Origin: Flammulina velutipes
Lineage: Eukaryota; Basidiomycota; Agaricomycetes; Agaricales; Physalacriaceae
Assembly (NCBI GenBank): GCA_011800155.1
Contig: CM022368.1
Span: forward strand, 1,736,001 to 1,800,000
Reading direction: 5' to 3'
DNA: 64,000 nucleotides
The stretch's first letter is position 1; every line of letters starts with the position of its first letter. Shown here one piece after another: positions 1 to 11,600 of the stretch. The notes under the pieces are model-generated. The model saw only the letters and a program-made list of their open reading frames with translations, did not search any database and was not told where the DNA came from. A program made the translations under genes and the position numbers.

Positions 1-778
1 GCAGATAGATGCGTACGCTGAAATCGGCATATTCGTCAAAACCCCAAGGCATATAGCGAGGTTTTTTATAGACCGCGTTGTATTCGTTCAGACTGAAAGG
101 CGTACTGACGTTCAAGTGACTGGTAGGGAGGGGTTTAGAATCACGACAGTGCGAAAAGAGGTCTCTACGTACCCTTCGAAGCCAATGATGTCGGACATGG
201 TACCGACGGTGAAGTCAACCATGAGGTACATGTTATGTGCATGGATGGCATCAATGGCGTCTCTCCAATCGCTTATAGTGCCCCAGTGAGGATCAAGGAT
301 GGTCATATCGAGGGGGGAATAACCTGTACGTCCTGTGAGTATAGTCGACAGGAGATACAGCGAATGACGTACTGTCTGCTTGCCACAACATGTTGAGGAA
401 AGGCGTTCCGGCGATATAGATAACCCGTACGCCCATCCCATAAAGATAGTCCAGCTTGGAGACGAGACCTTTGAGGTCACCACCAAAGCGAAGCTGCGTT
501 TCCCGCCAGTCGTTCTCGAACATGGAGCCAAAGAAATCGTTGTTGACTGGATCTCCATCTGCAAACTTGTCGAGAAGGATGGTGTAGACTGGGAGAGCAC
601 GCCAATTTTCTGGCGACGGGGTGTAGGTCGTATTTGGACGCGAGGTAGTGTATTTTGCAGGGTCTGTTTCGTCCTTGTTGGTGTTTATGTTGTAGTCGAC
701 GAGTTCCTCTCTATACGGCGAGGCCGCAACGAGACGCAGCAGAGAAGCTGCAACGGTAAGAGCGGCGGAAAACCGCAT
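1..778 (-). CDS. ags1: alpha-1,3-glucan synthase, 5' part (runs off the left edge)
   Basis: N-terminal part of a cell-wall alpha-1,3-glucan synthase of the Ags1/Mok1 type, a very large plasma-membrane enzyme with an extracellular amylase-like domain. The start at 778 is followed by a hydrophobic signal peptide (RFSAALTVAASLLRLVAAS) and then YREELVDYNINTN. The amylase-like beginning follows: LPVYTILLDKFADGDP, then FGGDLKGLVSKLDYL. Two introns are inferred. One lies near 337-376 and joins LWQAD to TGYSPLDMTILDPHWGT, the second near 116-170 follows DIIGFEG. The last readable exon contains YMPWGFDEYADFSVRIYL and continues beyond position 1. The synthase and membrane domains are outside the window. 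Family assignment is strong; exact intron ends are inferred. Confidence 0.85.
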
Positions 779-1515
779 GATTGGCGACGAGCGACTGCAC
801 GCCTTGGGAAAAGGACAGAAGAAGCAATGAAGGAAAGGAAAGGTGTCGACCGGCGAGGCAAGGATGCAACTGCGACCGTCGTTAGAGGCGAGGTTGTGGT
901 GGTAAGTGTCAAGTCGTGCAGTCTGGTGCAGACGGTGGTTTATGCCCTCTTCCCGTCACGCCAATCACATTTATGCGGCACAGCCACCGGATGCCTCCAT
1001 GTGGCCTGAACGAACATCCAGGCCCACATTGGAAGGATACAAATGATAGTAGTTAACCTGTAGTTAACAGACAATTAATTCATCAGCCAACTCAAGACGA
1101 CGTATATATAAACTCGCCAACGAAGACGACATGCAAAATTTCACGCGCAATAGGCAGTGTGGCGCAGCGCTCTTGTGCCTGTTGACTAAGCAACGAGGTT
1201 GGCAGGCGCTTATCTAATGACAGGCGCCCCTGCCACTCCTCACCTTCAGACAATTGCCAGTCAAAAGTTAATTGTTGTTCGCGTCTGCCGTCGCAAGAGC
1301 ATCCAAAGCGTGCTGCTTTCTTTCCTTCTTACCACCACCATCTCTTCTTTCCGTATGTCCTTCTTGGTTTCCGCCGTTGCCCGCGCCCTTTGACTCCCAT
1401 CGCAGCTTACATGTCTTCACATTCATCTTAATCTGGTTTAAACTGTTGTATCACTTTATCGCCAAACGCCTCAATCAGTGGTTGATATACCTACATCGCC
1501 ACGCTCCTTGGAATC
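779..1515. other. divergent intergenic region between ags1 and STE11
   Basis: About 740 bp separate two divergently transcribed start codons, so the stretch should hold both promoters and 5' leaders. A TATA-like run is visible at 1103-1112 (TATATATAAA), about 400 bp upstream of the STE11 start, followed by pyrimidine-rich sequence from about 1310 to 1430 that suits a fungal 5' leader. An open frame on the + strand (380-1009) crosses ags1 exon 1 antisense and shows no family features. No other gene is seen. Confidence 0.5.
1103..1112 (+). promoter_or_regulatory. TATA-like element upstream of STE11
   Basis: The run TATATATAAA is the only clear TATA-like sequence in the ags1-STE11 spacer. Its distance from the STE11 ATG (about 400 bp) requires a long 5' leader or an unseen leader intron, so the assignment to STE11 rather than ags1 is inference. 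Confidence 0.3.
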
Positions 1516-4500
1516 ATGTCAACTGTCGCCGCCAGCGGCCTGTTTCATTCCCTTGACGGCTCTGATAGTTCATCGAAGCCTGCTTCGCCAGCATCTCCCA
1601 CCAATTCCTTTCAAACACAGCAATCTGTCCCACGCGCTTTTACTGCTTCCGCTCGTGGCCAGGTCTCTGCGTTCCCCTCCACTCCGTCTTCTTCATCGTT
1701 TCACGCCACTCTGGAGCCACCACCGGACGTAACTTGGTCGGACTACATCCAGACATGGCAGGACGACCACGTTGCTCGCTGGCTCGCCGAATGCAAGTGC
1801 GGCGGCCATGCAGATATCTTCAAAGCAAATGATATACGTGGGGACATCCTTCTCGAGCTGGACCATCCCACCTTACAGGAAATGGGCTTGACAAGTGTGG
1901 GCGACAGATTTCGTATCCTCAGCGCTGTCAAGCAACTTCGGCACAAGGTGGCGTCTAAAGTACCACCCACAACACGGTCATCTAACCGGAATGATGAACA
2001 TACCACTGCCGCATCCTCGATGGAGAAAGCAGACGCCCACGCAACGGGTAGGCGTCGTCTTGAGAGCGGCCGGCCTGCTCCTCTACTTCTCAACAACAAC
2101 TCCCGCAACGATCTACCTCGTCTCATACGCGAGCAAGGACCAGATTCCGCAAAACTCACGCCCGCCAACCAACTTTCACGACCCCTTCCCCAGCCTGTCC
2201 AAGGTGCTTCGTCGTCCAACTCGACTAACCATAACAGTTCATCATCGCACTCATCCTCTTCTGTCTCTCGCTCTAACCTACCGCCTCTACCTCCCCCTCC
2301 TCGTGGTCAGCCTCCGTTACCCCCTCCGGGCCGCCCACCCATTCGTAATTTCTCCGGATCAGGAAAAAGGACGCCTACACAGTCCGATAATGTTCCCGCC
2401 TATGTCAACCAAGCACTGCCCCCCGCACCGAGCCAAGGTCTTTTGACCCCATCTTCTGCATCTTCCAATTGGACAGGCTATCATCTTCCAGCAGATCCTC
2501 GTCCTGGAAATCCTGGAGGCGGCAAGACACCCCAGTCCAACTCCCGCGCCACTTCTCCATTACCTCGCGCGCAGCGAGGAACTCCTACTGGGCACGGTCG
2601 CACGAATTCCGCTGGGCTCGCGTCTCCAGTTACATCTAGCCCTAACACAAAGGTTCAACGCTCTGGTCCCCATCCTTATGCGACTGGTCAATCTGTCATT
2701 CCAAACTCGAAGATAGACCTCTCACCCATCGCGGAAAGATTCAATGAGACTAATCCTTCGTCTCCTCCCTTATCCTACTCAGTGGGCCGCGGACCTTTCA
2801 ACCCTGGTACTCCTTCCCATTCGACTGCCCCTTCGTTGGACGATCTTCGACGTAAGCTGGTCAAGATTGCTCTGCCAGATGAAGGTTTGACATACACTAT
2901 CGATGTCGATAACTGCGCCGGAGGAGTGGAAGTGCTAGAAAAAGTTCTCAAGAAATTTGGAAAAGGCTCTGTCAAAACAGCCGATTCAGAAACGGATAAT
3001 GTACACACTGAGGATGGTGGTTTGAGCGTTGATGGCTGGGGCGCATATTTAGAAGACGGAACCGGTACGACCCTCTTCTATACATCTACATTGTGCGCTA
3101 ATCTTGTCCTAGGGCCTTTGGACGAGGCGGCTTTGCTTTCTTATTGCCACGCCTCACTTGATCATCCAGCTCGAGACAGACCACTCCAACTGCGGAAGAT
3201 TTCTAAAGCAAGACGCGAAGGGACAGGGACCCCGCTGTATTCCGGACCCCGTCCACAAACAGGGCAATCCTCAGCCTCCAAAGCTTACAAGCGCGCCTCT
3301 TCAATCAGCGTTCTCTCCGGGCTTGGAGTTCCCGATCCCGAGAAAGCTTTGGAACCTCCTTCACCTACTCAATCTACCCACGAATCACACGACAGCGGCT
3401 CAAATCCGTCGAGCCCCACGACTGGGAAGCGCCCATCTAAATTACGCAATTTCTTTGGCCAGCGCCCTCCAAGCGAACTTATCACAACACATCTCACTGA
3501 GTATTTCCCCTTCACGGAAAAGAAAGTCTTGGAAAGGACCGCTCGTCAAAGCATGTTGCGTGTCAACACCATGTCCTCTACCCGGAGGGATAGCACCGCG
3601 TCCTGGAAGCCACCCTTACCTTCACGTTTCAGTGCTAGCAGTTCGGGGTCGGGACCTAGAAATTCACGGACCTCGATATCTTCGACCGCTCCTCCACCAC
3701 CAGATAAACCAGCCTCTCCGTCATCTGATCTACGAGATACACAGTCTATCATAGACGACATCCCTCGTGTATCGTTGTCGACTGACGATGGCCGCTCGAT
3801 TCATCTCAATGACGGACCTTCTAGTCCCATCTCTCCTCACCCAGAATTGCTGCCACCGATACCCTTCCCGTCCGAGTCTCTGTCCGAGTCTTTGGAGGGG
3901 CTCACTGGCCATGTTAGGCGCATGTCACGAACCATGTCGAACGCTTCTCGCACTTCACGCCGCATGAGCTACATGACAGAATTACGTAGCAAGCGCGATC
4001 GGTCCGACACAGCTAGCTTGATGACTGTGGACGAGATAACAGCTGAAGTCGAGAATCGTCGCAACACAGGTGTCGTAGATAAGGGCTCCGATACCGACGA
4101 ATGGACCGAAGTGGACAGTGCCGAGGGCCAGGATGGCCATACTGAGAAACCGGCCACCTTAAGTGTGGATCTCGGGCAAGACGAAGATGACGAGGAGGAA
4201 GAGGAGGAAGACGATGAGTCTGAAATTGAGGATGAGATCACTCTAAATGATGATACTGAAGAGCCGATTGTCGTCACCCACAAAGGTACATTCTCAAGCA
4301 ACCTGTTTAACTGACCTCCTAACTCTTCACAGTGGGAAAATGGATCAAGGGCGCGCTCATTGGTGCTGGATCGTTCGGCAAAGTTTACCTTGGTATGGAT
4401 GCATCCAGCGGTCTGTTAATGGCCGTCAAGCAAGTTGAGCTTCCCACTGGCTCTGCTCCGAATGAGGAGCGCAAGCAAAGCATGCTCGCTGCCCTTGAGC

Positions 4501-5312
4501 ATGAAATCGAGCTTCTTCAAGACCTCCAGCATGACAATATCGTGCAATACCTCTGTCAGTCGTTCATTGAAAAAATTATATCAATGTCGTCCTAACCTGG
4601 TATCATAGACTCGTCTTTGGAAGAAGACTGCCTAAATATCTTCCTGGAGTACGTTCCAGGAGGATCAGTCACTGCCCTGTTAAGCAACTACGGTGCATTC
4701 GAGGAACCTTTGGTGAAAAATTTCGTTCGTCAGATTCTACAAGGGCTCTGCTACTTGCACGATCGCGATATTATACATCGCGATATCAAAGGTGCCAACA
4801 TCCTGGTGGACAATAAGGGAGGTGTCAAGATCTCTGACTTCGGTATCTCGAAGAAGACCAACGTCCGTAAGTGCTCGTCGTCTGCGTCGTCGTCGTCTAT
4901 TCACCTTTCAAAGAACTCCTTACTGGAAATCGCGTCCACCGACCATCGCTGCAAGGCTCTGTTTTCTGGATGGCACCAGAGGTTGTCAAACAGACTGGCC
5001 ACACACAGAAAGCCGATATTTGGAGTGTTGGCTGCCTGGTTGTGGAAATGCTTACGGGAGAACATCCTTGGGCCCAGCTCACCCAAATGCAAGCCATCTT
5101 CAAGGTGCGACCCATCTGATTTTTCGAGCGGGCGAATAGACACTAACTTCTTATCGTAGATTGGTTCTTCTGCAAGACCTGAAATACCCTCCGACATATC
5201 CTCCGATGCGCAGGATTTCCTTTCGCGTACCTTTGATCTCGACCACGAGGCTCGTCCTCGCGCTGTTGATCTGCTCCAGCATCCCTTCATCGCCATTCCT
5301 AAGAAAGCTTAA
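1516..5312 (+). CDS. STE11: Ste11-type MAP kinase kinase kinase
   Basis: Mitogen-activated protein kinase kinase kinase of the pheromone/filamentation pathway (Ste11/Byr2). Five exons fit in phase: 1516-4285, 4333-4554, 4609-4866, 4914-5104 and 5160-5312, giving about 1,197 residues. From the N terminus there is a SAM domain (about 75-145, [19 protein letters not shown]), a long Ser/Pro-rich region with polyproline stretches, a Ras-association domain (about 440-550, [20 protein letters not shown]), more disordered sequence and an acidic run just before the kinase. The kinase shows the glycine loop [11 protein letters not shown], catalytic loop [16 protein letters not shown] (ISDFGISKK) and the subdomain VIII region [17 protein letters not shown] mediates adaptor (Ste50-like) binding and RA binds Ras in this family. 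Regulation is not visible in the sequence. Confidence 0.93.
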
Positions 5313-5515
5313 TTCTTGTGTATTTAGTTGTCTCGCCTATACCGTTCTTATCACACTACTTTGGAATCGGAGTATATATTAGTTGGATAATCTCCGCAAG
5401 GCGACTGAATGTCAGCGCCGCCGATCAATGACTTCGATTTTGGCTCTCCCGAACTAGTCCCAAACCAAGCTATAAAGGGCAGGGAGATCGTGGGGTCGAG
5501 CTCTCCTCTCTTACC

Positions 5516-5884
5516 ATGGCCATGCTTCCAATTCTTTCGCCTGCAGCGCGCCCAGTCACACAGATGTTCATTCGAACAATGCGCACAAACCCAGGACGCT
5601 GCATTCGAGCCTCCGCCTCAGCCTGTATGTGAATCGTTTATGAAGCCAGTGTCGTACTGCTGACTTGTTAAAGTTTAGGCCCGGGATCCCCATCTTCAAT
5701 ACGGCAAATAGCTCACAAGGACGCTTCCGAGGAGACGGCAAGTAACTCTCCATGCTCTGCTTTATCTAATATGGATGGAATTGTAGATTTGCAAACTCAT
5801 CGAGACGATGAAGGATTTATTGTGCTCCTCAGCCGAGTTTCGCGCAAGGAGTACTGTAGAAGTATGTATGCAGTATGTGGTTGA
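5516..5884 (+). CDS. small hypothetical protein, possible mitochondrial presequence
   Basis: Not recognised. A three-exon model (about 5516-5624, 5683-5742, 5786-5884) stays open and gives about 89 residues. The N terminus, with MFIRTMRTNPGRC and few acidic residues, looks like a mitochondrial targeting peptide. The C-terminal exon reads RDDEGFIVLLSRVSRKEYC. Donors (GTATGT, GTAACT) and acceptors (TTTAG, TGTAG) are plausible. It lies between STE11 and the convergent TRM1 stop, with only about 50 bp to the latter. An alternative start at 5409 in another frame is possible. It could also be STE11 3' UTR without coding function. Confidence 0.3.
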
Positions 5885-5934
5885 TGAAGGTCAAAAGACT
5901 AACACGCTTATGAAACAACTGTGAACGGGTATTA

Positions 5935-8146
5935 TCAACTATCAGCCTTTCGCTTTTTGCTCCCTGTCGCTCGCGAGCCCGGTCCCCAGTTGCTGGTTGG
6001 ATTTTCTTGATAGCGTACCAATTTGACCTTGTTCGAAATGATCGACGCGCTTGAATGCTTTTCAAAGCTTGCTTCGACACTGAACGCAATCATATCAACG
6101 ACCGTCCAAGCTGGTTTGTGATTGAATCTCTTACCTGGGTTCCTTCAAAAGTAGAACTCTGGTAGGCGAGTTTTCTGTGACATTTTCAATCTTGACGGGA
6201 TGCGACTTCACCCAGGAGCGGAAGACGTCGTAAAGTTCTGCTCGACTAGCTGAAGTTTTTATGGAACCGGGAGACGCGTGCGAACGAGAGACTTGATGAC
6301 CGCCATTGAGCAAAGCAGAGCTACAAAACGACGACGTCAGAGTCTTACTGCGAGAGTGAGAGAGTCGAGAGATTCGCCTTACGCCGTTTGTTCTAGGGAG
6401 GGCGTTTCGCAATGGAAGAATCCTGCAACCTTTCGTGGGGTGAAATAGAAGGGCGCGTCAATTTCCTTCTCGCGCGTTAGAATTACAGAACCATGCCGAT
6501 CGACAGACATACCTCTTTCGCTATAGTCAGCATGCCCTTCATTCGTGCATGGGTGCCGTAAGCAGATTCCTTGCCCTCGATATGATTCAACACTTTCTCG
6601 ACAAAAGTTGAGTCGTGAATTGGTCCTGACCACAGGGGCCCTGCTAGCTGAATATCGTCAGAATACATAGCCAATGTTGCAATGGACGGGCACCACATGT
6701 AAATGAGAGTTGCATTCCGGACACAAGTCGGTGTTGCCGATTCCAGGTCGCGTCTTGAATAGAACGTTCACATTGTCCCCAGACCCCTTCTTTTCGACGA
6801 TTCGTCCCATTGGTTGCTCGTATGATGACTGACAGAAAGAGCAAACGAAGTATATCGCCGTCTTACTGTGGGTCTAAGAATGTAAGTTAACTATTAGGAA
6901 GAAGATAGGAAGTACGCACGTCATGGCTTTCTTGACTTCAAACGGACCAGACTGTACTCTTATGAAAAGCCGAACATAGAAGTCAATGGACAAGGAAACT
7001 AAGGGCTGAATATATCGTCCATAGCGTGACGCCGAAGTCGAAATCGCATGAAGCACAAGTCGAAGGGCCTGCGGAATGTTAAAGGACAGCCGGACGTATT
7101 GATCAGGTCGTACCGCTTCATGACAGTACTCAGCTTTGAGTGACACACCACCATAGTTAGACATGCTACTGGTGTTTAGATAGTGACCACCATGATGAGA
7201 TTCACACAAACCATTTTTCAGGGTAGTTGTTGGTCGCCAAAATAGAGAGGTCCGTACAAGTTACGCATAGAAGACCTAGTGTCGTCGTTATACTTGGGAC
7301 TGGAACATTTGAAATGTGCGCTTACCTCCGTCTTTTACGCACTGAACAGCAGCGTCGATGAACGGGGATGCGGTGCCATACGGATCCAAGTCCACTACAT
7401 CGACGCGGTTCTTTTCTTCTCGATGAGAATACATTAGAGTGCTGGAACGATTGTCAAATGGATGGATGGGAGATGCTTGATACATACTAACCATGCATCT
7501 CCTTCATTAATTCTGATTTTGCCGTCGTTGGAAGGAGGGACTTCAAAGCCGTTGTATTCAACATTTCGCTTCATGGCCTCCGTTGCTTCTGGGGACAAGT
7601 CGTTTGCAATGACATATCTGGATGGGTTTGAGAAAGTGGATTCATTGGCATAGAAAGGTGCCGACTTTACAAGAGGTATTTCTTTAGCATATCGAATCGA
7701 ACGTAGTCCAGTTGCCGACAGAGCCTCGAGAATTACTGCTTTGTTGGGAACATACGGAGGCTTGGATGGAGTCAGTGTAGTACTTATAACGAAATACAGA
7801 GTACGCACCAGATGCACGGGTTCGCTGGCTTCAACTTCAACGTCCTTCGCAGGTGTTCCGTCGTCCACTAGTTCTGAACATGTAGACATTTGTTCGTAAA
7901 TTATTCATTGAACGTACCTTTTCGTCGTTTGTTGGCCTTTCCCTGCGCCTTCTTTTCCTGAGAACGTCTCCATTTGGTCTCCTTTGTGGCGTTGTTATCT
8001 TCGCTCCAAGCTGTTATGCACGCAACACTTATGTCTCTGTTGAATTCTTGCACTGGATTGAGGAAAGCCTCCTTTCCGGAGAGCAGCAAATGAGAGGTGT
8101 TTTCGGTATGGAGAGAGAATCCTTCTGGTACAGGTTTTTCAGTCAT
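5935..8146 (-). CDS. TRM1: tRNA (guanine26-N2)-dimethyltransferase
   Basis: Trm1 makes N2,N2-dimethylguanosine at position 26 of tRNAs in nucleus and mitochondria, using S-adenosylmethionine. The start used here is at 8146 ([15 protein letters not shown]); an in-frame upstream ATG at 8263 would add an Arg-rich, acid-poor leader of about 39 residues. Diagnostic pieces are [15 protein letters not shown] (SAM-binding motif), [20 protein letters not shown], the [19 protein letters not shown] motif, [18 protein letters not shown] sequence ([20 protein letters not shown]) and the C-terminal [18 protein letters not shown] followed by a basic end KKRKADS. At least eight short introns interrupt it. 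The gene is divergent from ULS1, and a transposon now separates the two. Intron ends in the 6400-7300 stretch were not all resolved. Confidence 0.9.
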
Positions 8147-8261
8147 TTTAGGCAGGACCAATTGCAAGCGCCTGGCAAGGCGAGTCAAAGTTCGAGCGAG
8201 AATTTTGGCAGTGGTGGCGGTGCAGGTCAATGATGTGACACGATAATGTGCGTCACGTCGC

Positions 8262-8269
8262 ATTCCTTC
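8262..8269. repeat. target-site duplication, left copy
   Basis: The octamer ATTCCTTC directly precedes the left terminal inverted repeat and is found again, unchanged, directly after the right one at 14403-14410. Eight-base duplications are typical of hAT, P and Zisupton/KDZ transposons. Confidence 0.9.
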
Positions 8270-8290
8270 AGGACCCCTGAAAATACGGTT
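8270..8290 (+). repeat. left terminal inverted repeat
   Basis: Begins AGGACCCCTGAAAAT, followed by ACGGTT. The reverse complement of 14382-14402 matches it at 20 of 21 positions, differing only by A/G at position 16. Confidence 0.9.
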
Positions 8291-8307
8291 GGAGCATCGA
8301 TCCCGAA

Positions 8308-8445
8308 GGGCAAAATTTGAGGACTTTTTGACCTGATGTCCGATTTTTAGGGCAAAATTTGATACCTTTTGGGCGGTTAGGTATGGTGGTGAGAAGGGCA
8401 AAAAATCGCCTCCTGAGAGGTAGGTCCGATCCCGTGGGGCAAAAA
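8308..8445 (+). repeat. left subterminal GGGCAAAA box array
   Basis: Four copies of GGGCAAAA begin near 8308, 8350, 8396 and 8438, all on the + strand, with start-to-start spacings of about 42, 46 and 42 bp. Flanking bases are also partly repeated (GATCCCGAAGGGC at copy 1, GATCCCGTGGGGC at copy 4). Such subterminal repeats are the usual binding sites of hAT and P-type transposases; that role here is inference. Confidence 0.75.
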
Positions 8446-8621
8446 ACTATACCATGAGTGTCCGTCCGCCAATTTATAATAGATGATATAGGTTCAATCT
8501 TTTGATAAGTATGTAGACGTTGTCATCGTGATAGCAGCCAAAGCGCTCAGCGAGTTATCCGCTCCATTGCAAATATTTGAATTTCATAACGCGCATAGTC
8601 AACGTTTCAACCACAACGACC

Positions 8622-11600
8622 ATGTCAAAGGATAAACTCGAGCTCGACGACAGACTAGAGCAACTGCAGCCACCAGCCGCTATTCTATCTGCACTTACAC
8701 CGCCCAGCACATTATCGGTTTCGGCACTTTTGGCGTTGGCGGTCCCAAGTCAACCGGGAAGTCGAAAGATCGCGTTACAAGGCCTTGCGTGGTTTAGCAA
8801 AAATACACCACTCGAAGAACATGTACCTCACTCAATTGAAGACCTCATCCTCCCCTCCCCCCGATTGTGTCGAACCCTTGAGGATTTCTTGCGGCCTGCA
8901 CTCGAAAACAATCTAACATCAGTCGAACATCCAACAAAAGATGGAGTGCATCTACCACTGTGGTCTGTACGTGCGTTCAAGTGGGCCAATCGATTGCTGC
9001 AGAGTCAGAGATTCTGGCGGGAACGACTTCAATGGGTCGATACAATGGCGGAACGTGAAGAATGGGCAGTCGGTCAGCGGGAGCAAACACGGAGAGCGAT
9101 AATGGACTCACCATGGCAAGCCGGAATACATGCTCTACAACGCGGAGGCGTTGCAGTCAACCATCTCGCACGTATCCTTCTCTCTGATGAGTGGGTGACA
9201 GGCGACACCTTCGATTGCATGCTTGACGTCGCCCGAGCACGCTTCCACGAGAATAATGTGGATGCGACGTTGCGGATTGCTGAAGCGTCACTTTGCCAGG
9301 GGATAGAGGGGGGAGGAAGCAGCCGTGTAGTCTATTGGGGAGGAGAACTTCGAGACGGACATGTCAAACGTCTCCTCCTCCCGTGGAACATCCCAAAGCT
9401 TCATTGGTTGCTCTTCGAAATCGATGTCAGCACTTCATGCATTAAAATCGGGGATAGCAAGCCGAGAATCAGCAAGGCGTACATTTCTGAAATCCTCCTC
9501 GCGCTCCGTCAATGGCTAGATGAATATCTCCCTGGTCAGCACTTCATCCTGCAGGAAGGAATAAATGGCCTTGACATTGAAGAGCAACAAGACTCGTTTT
9601 CTTGTGGTGTCGCCTCCCCCTCTAAAGTTCTGAAAATCGGATGCCCACTGTTGCCAGACTGGAGTCCATCGAAGCCGTTCGAGATGCGCGCCTACTTCTT
9701 TGCATCATGTATAAACTTGGGTAGAGATGAGGCAAGTCCTTCCACATTCTGGCGTACATGATAGTTGACGGTTAAGCAGATCGACCATCCTGATTTGGCA
9801 ACTTCGAGTTCATCACCGACCACCACTGCCGCCAATCCCGAGCCTGAACCTCGCCAGGATAGATATCTTCGTACCTGTGAATACTACGAGGCGTCGTCTC
9901 TCATTTCCACCACAACTTCTGACAGCGACACTGAGTCCGACGATGAGAGTGGTTATACAACTCCCGACCCTATTCAACTCAAGGTCAAGCGAGTCAGTAC
10001 TGCAAAGAAGGACACCGCAGTACATAGGACTGAAAAATCAGTCAAGGTGTGTAAAGACTTCAATACTATCATTTTAAGCTGACGAACTGAATCTAGCAGA
10101 AGTCGACATCTGGCGATCCAGAATGGTGGTCTGATCCTAAATTCACAACGTTCCAACGCAAGATTTACGCACTCGAGACCAAATTTGCACCAGAGTTCCA
10201 TCGCCAGCGTCGCGACACTGTTATTTGTGGCCGCTGCAACAAGTCAATTACGGCACGCGCGGAGAAGCCTTACGGTGTCGAATTCTTCAAGTCCCATCTG
10301 AAGAGCAAAGCGTGCTTGTCATCTGGCGGTCATCAGAAAGGGATCATGGCTTTCATGCAGACAGAAACGACTCGACGTCCATCAGCTTTACAGGCATGTC
10401 CGGGATTGAGCGATATCCACCATAGTCGCATATCGACTTACCTTGCCCGTACTGTGGTGCTTCATGGTGGTGCGCCTCATCGCTCAGCTCTGGTGAAGCG
10501 GTTTCTTGAAGCCAACCCCAAGTTGAAAACAGGCTCAAAGAAGTTGGGGGATTTGGTGAACCTAGCTGAACGTGCTGAGGCCAAGTGGTCGAACGATCAT
10601 ATAGCGGGGGTCGTCTTTTCTGTTGATTGCCTCCGTAATATCAGTGTTCCAGCTGGGGGACTACCCTCTCCATGTTTCCCATGTCTTCAGGTTCTTGCTG
10701 CTCGCGCCTTCAAGAATGCGCTCCGACGACGAACACCTGACGCCAGTAAAGTCAAGTTTACACCTCACGCATATCGTAATTCGCTTCTCGGGGAGGCCTT
10801 CGCACGACATTTGGATGTTCACGAACTCTTACTAACGGTATGTGTATTTCCTATGCGGTGAACATCAGTTTTAACCATATGATAGCCTCAAGGTCAACGT
10901 TGGAAAGAGCTTGGAATTCGTGCTACAAAAGGCCGTTATGAAGGGTACAATGTGTTTCTTGGATTGATCCAGGCAACGATGTCTATGGAGGATCGCCTCT
11001 TTCGCGGCAAAGGTCTACAGAACATGAAATACGACACTGATTTCGACACGATGTGTACCAATGCGGCATTGATGTCCCCTCGTGTTTATCGTATGCTTCA
11101 AGCGGAGCTGGGTGGACGGAGCATCAGGAGCATCCAGTACGTATCCTAGTCCCAACCACCTACTGTGCTCATAGTGAATAGACAACAAACGGCAAAGGCT
11201 GGCCGCTTTCAGGTTGGTATCATTGATGCTAACTTTGACAGCGCGAAAGAATGGGTCGAGCAGTCAGGCTATGTTGGGCCTCTGGTACTTTCTGTGGATG
11301 ACACAAAGCTCACACCAGCGCTAGAGCCTTACAAGGATGGTGGAGTATGGAAGGTGGCTGGAATTCACGGAGAATCACGGGTTTTCAACGATTACGACGA
11401 ACTGATTGAGCTCAGTGATATTGACCGATCAATGCTCGCGGAGAAGGTGGGTCGAGGTCTCTCACTTATCATCTATCTAATTAATGCTGTAGGTTCGGGC
11501 CTGGTTTCTTGTCATTCCGATTCCCGGAGTGCCACCAAAACTTCTGGCGACACTGCCTATCTGCAGTAAAGTCGACCAAGAGGAAATCAGAGGATGGCAT

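Noticed and set aside
380..1009. 209-codon + strand open frame
   Set aside because: It crosses ags1 exon 1 antisense, whose signal peptide and amylase blocks are clear, and has no family features itself.
4170..4260. GAA/GAC-rich repeat as a microsatellite
   Set aside because: It is the in-frame acidic run of Ste11 just before the kinase.
9761..9779. Stop codon taken as the end of a separate protease gene
   Set aside because: A consensus GC-AG intron removes it and all later exon phases then fit a single protein, so a two-gene model is less likely.
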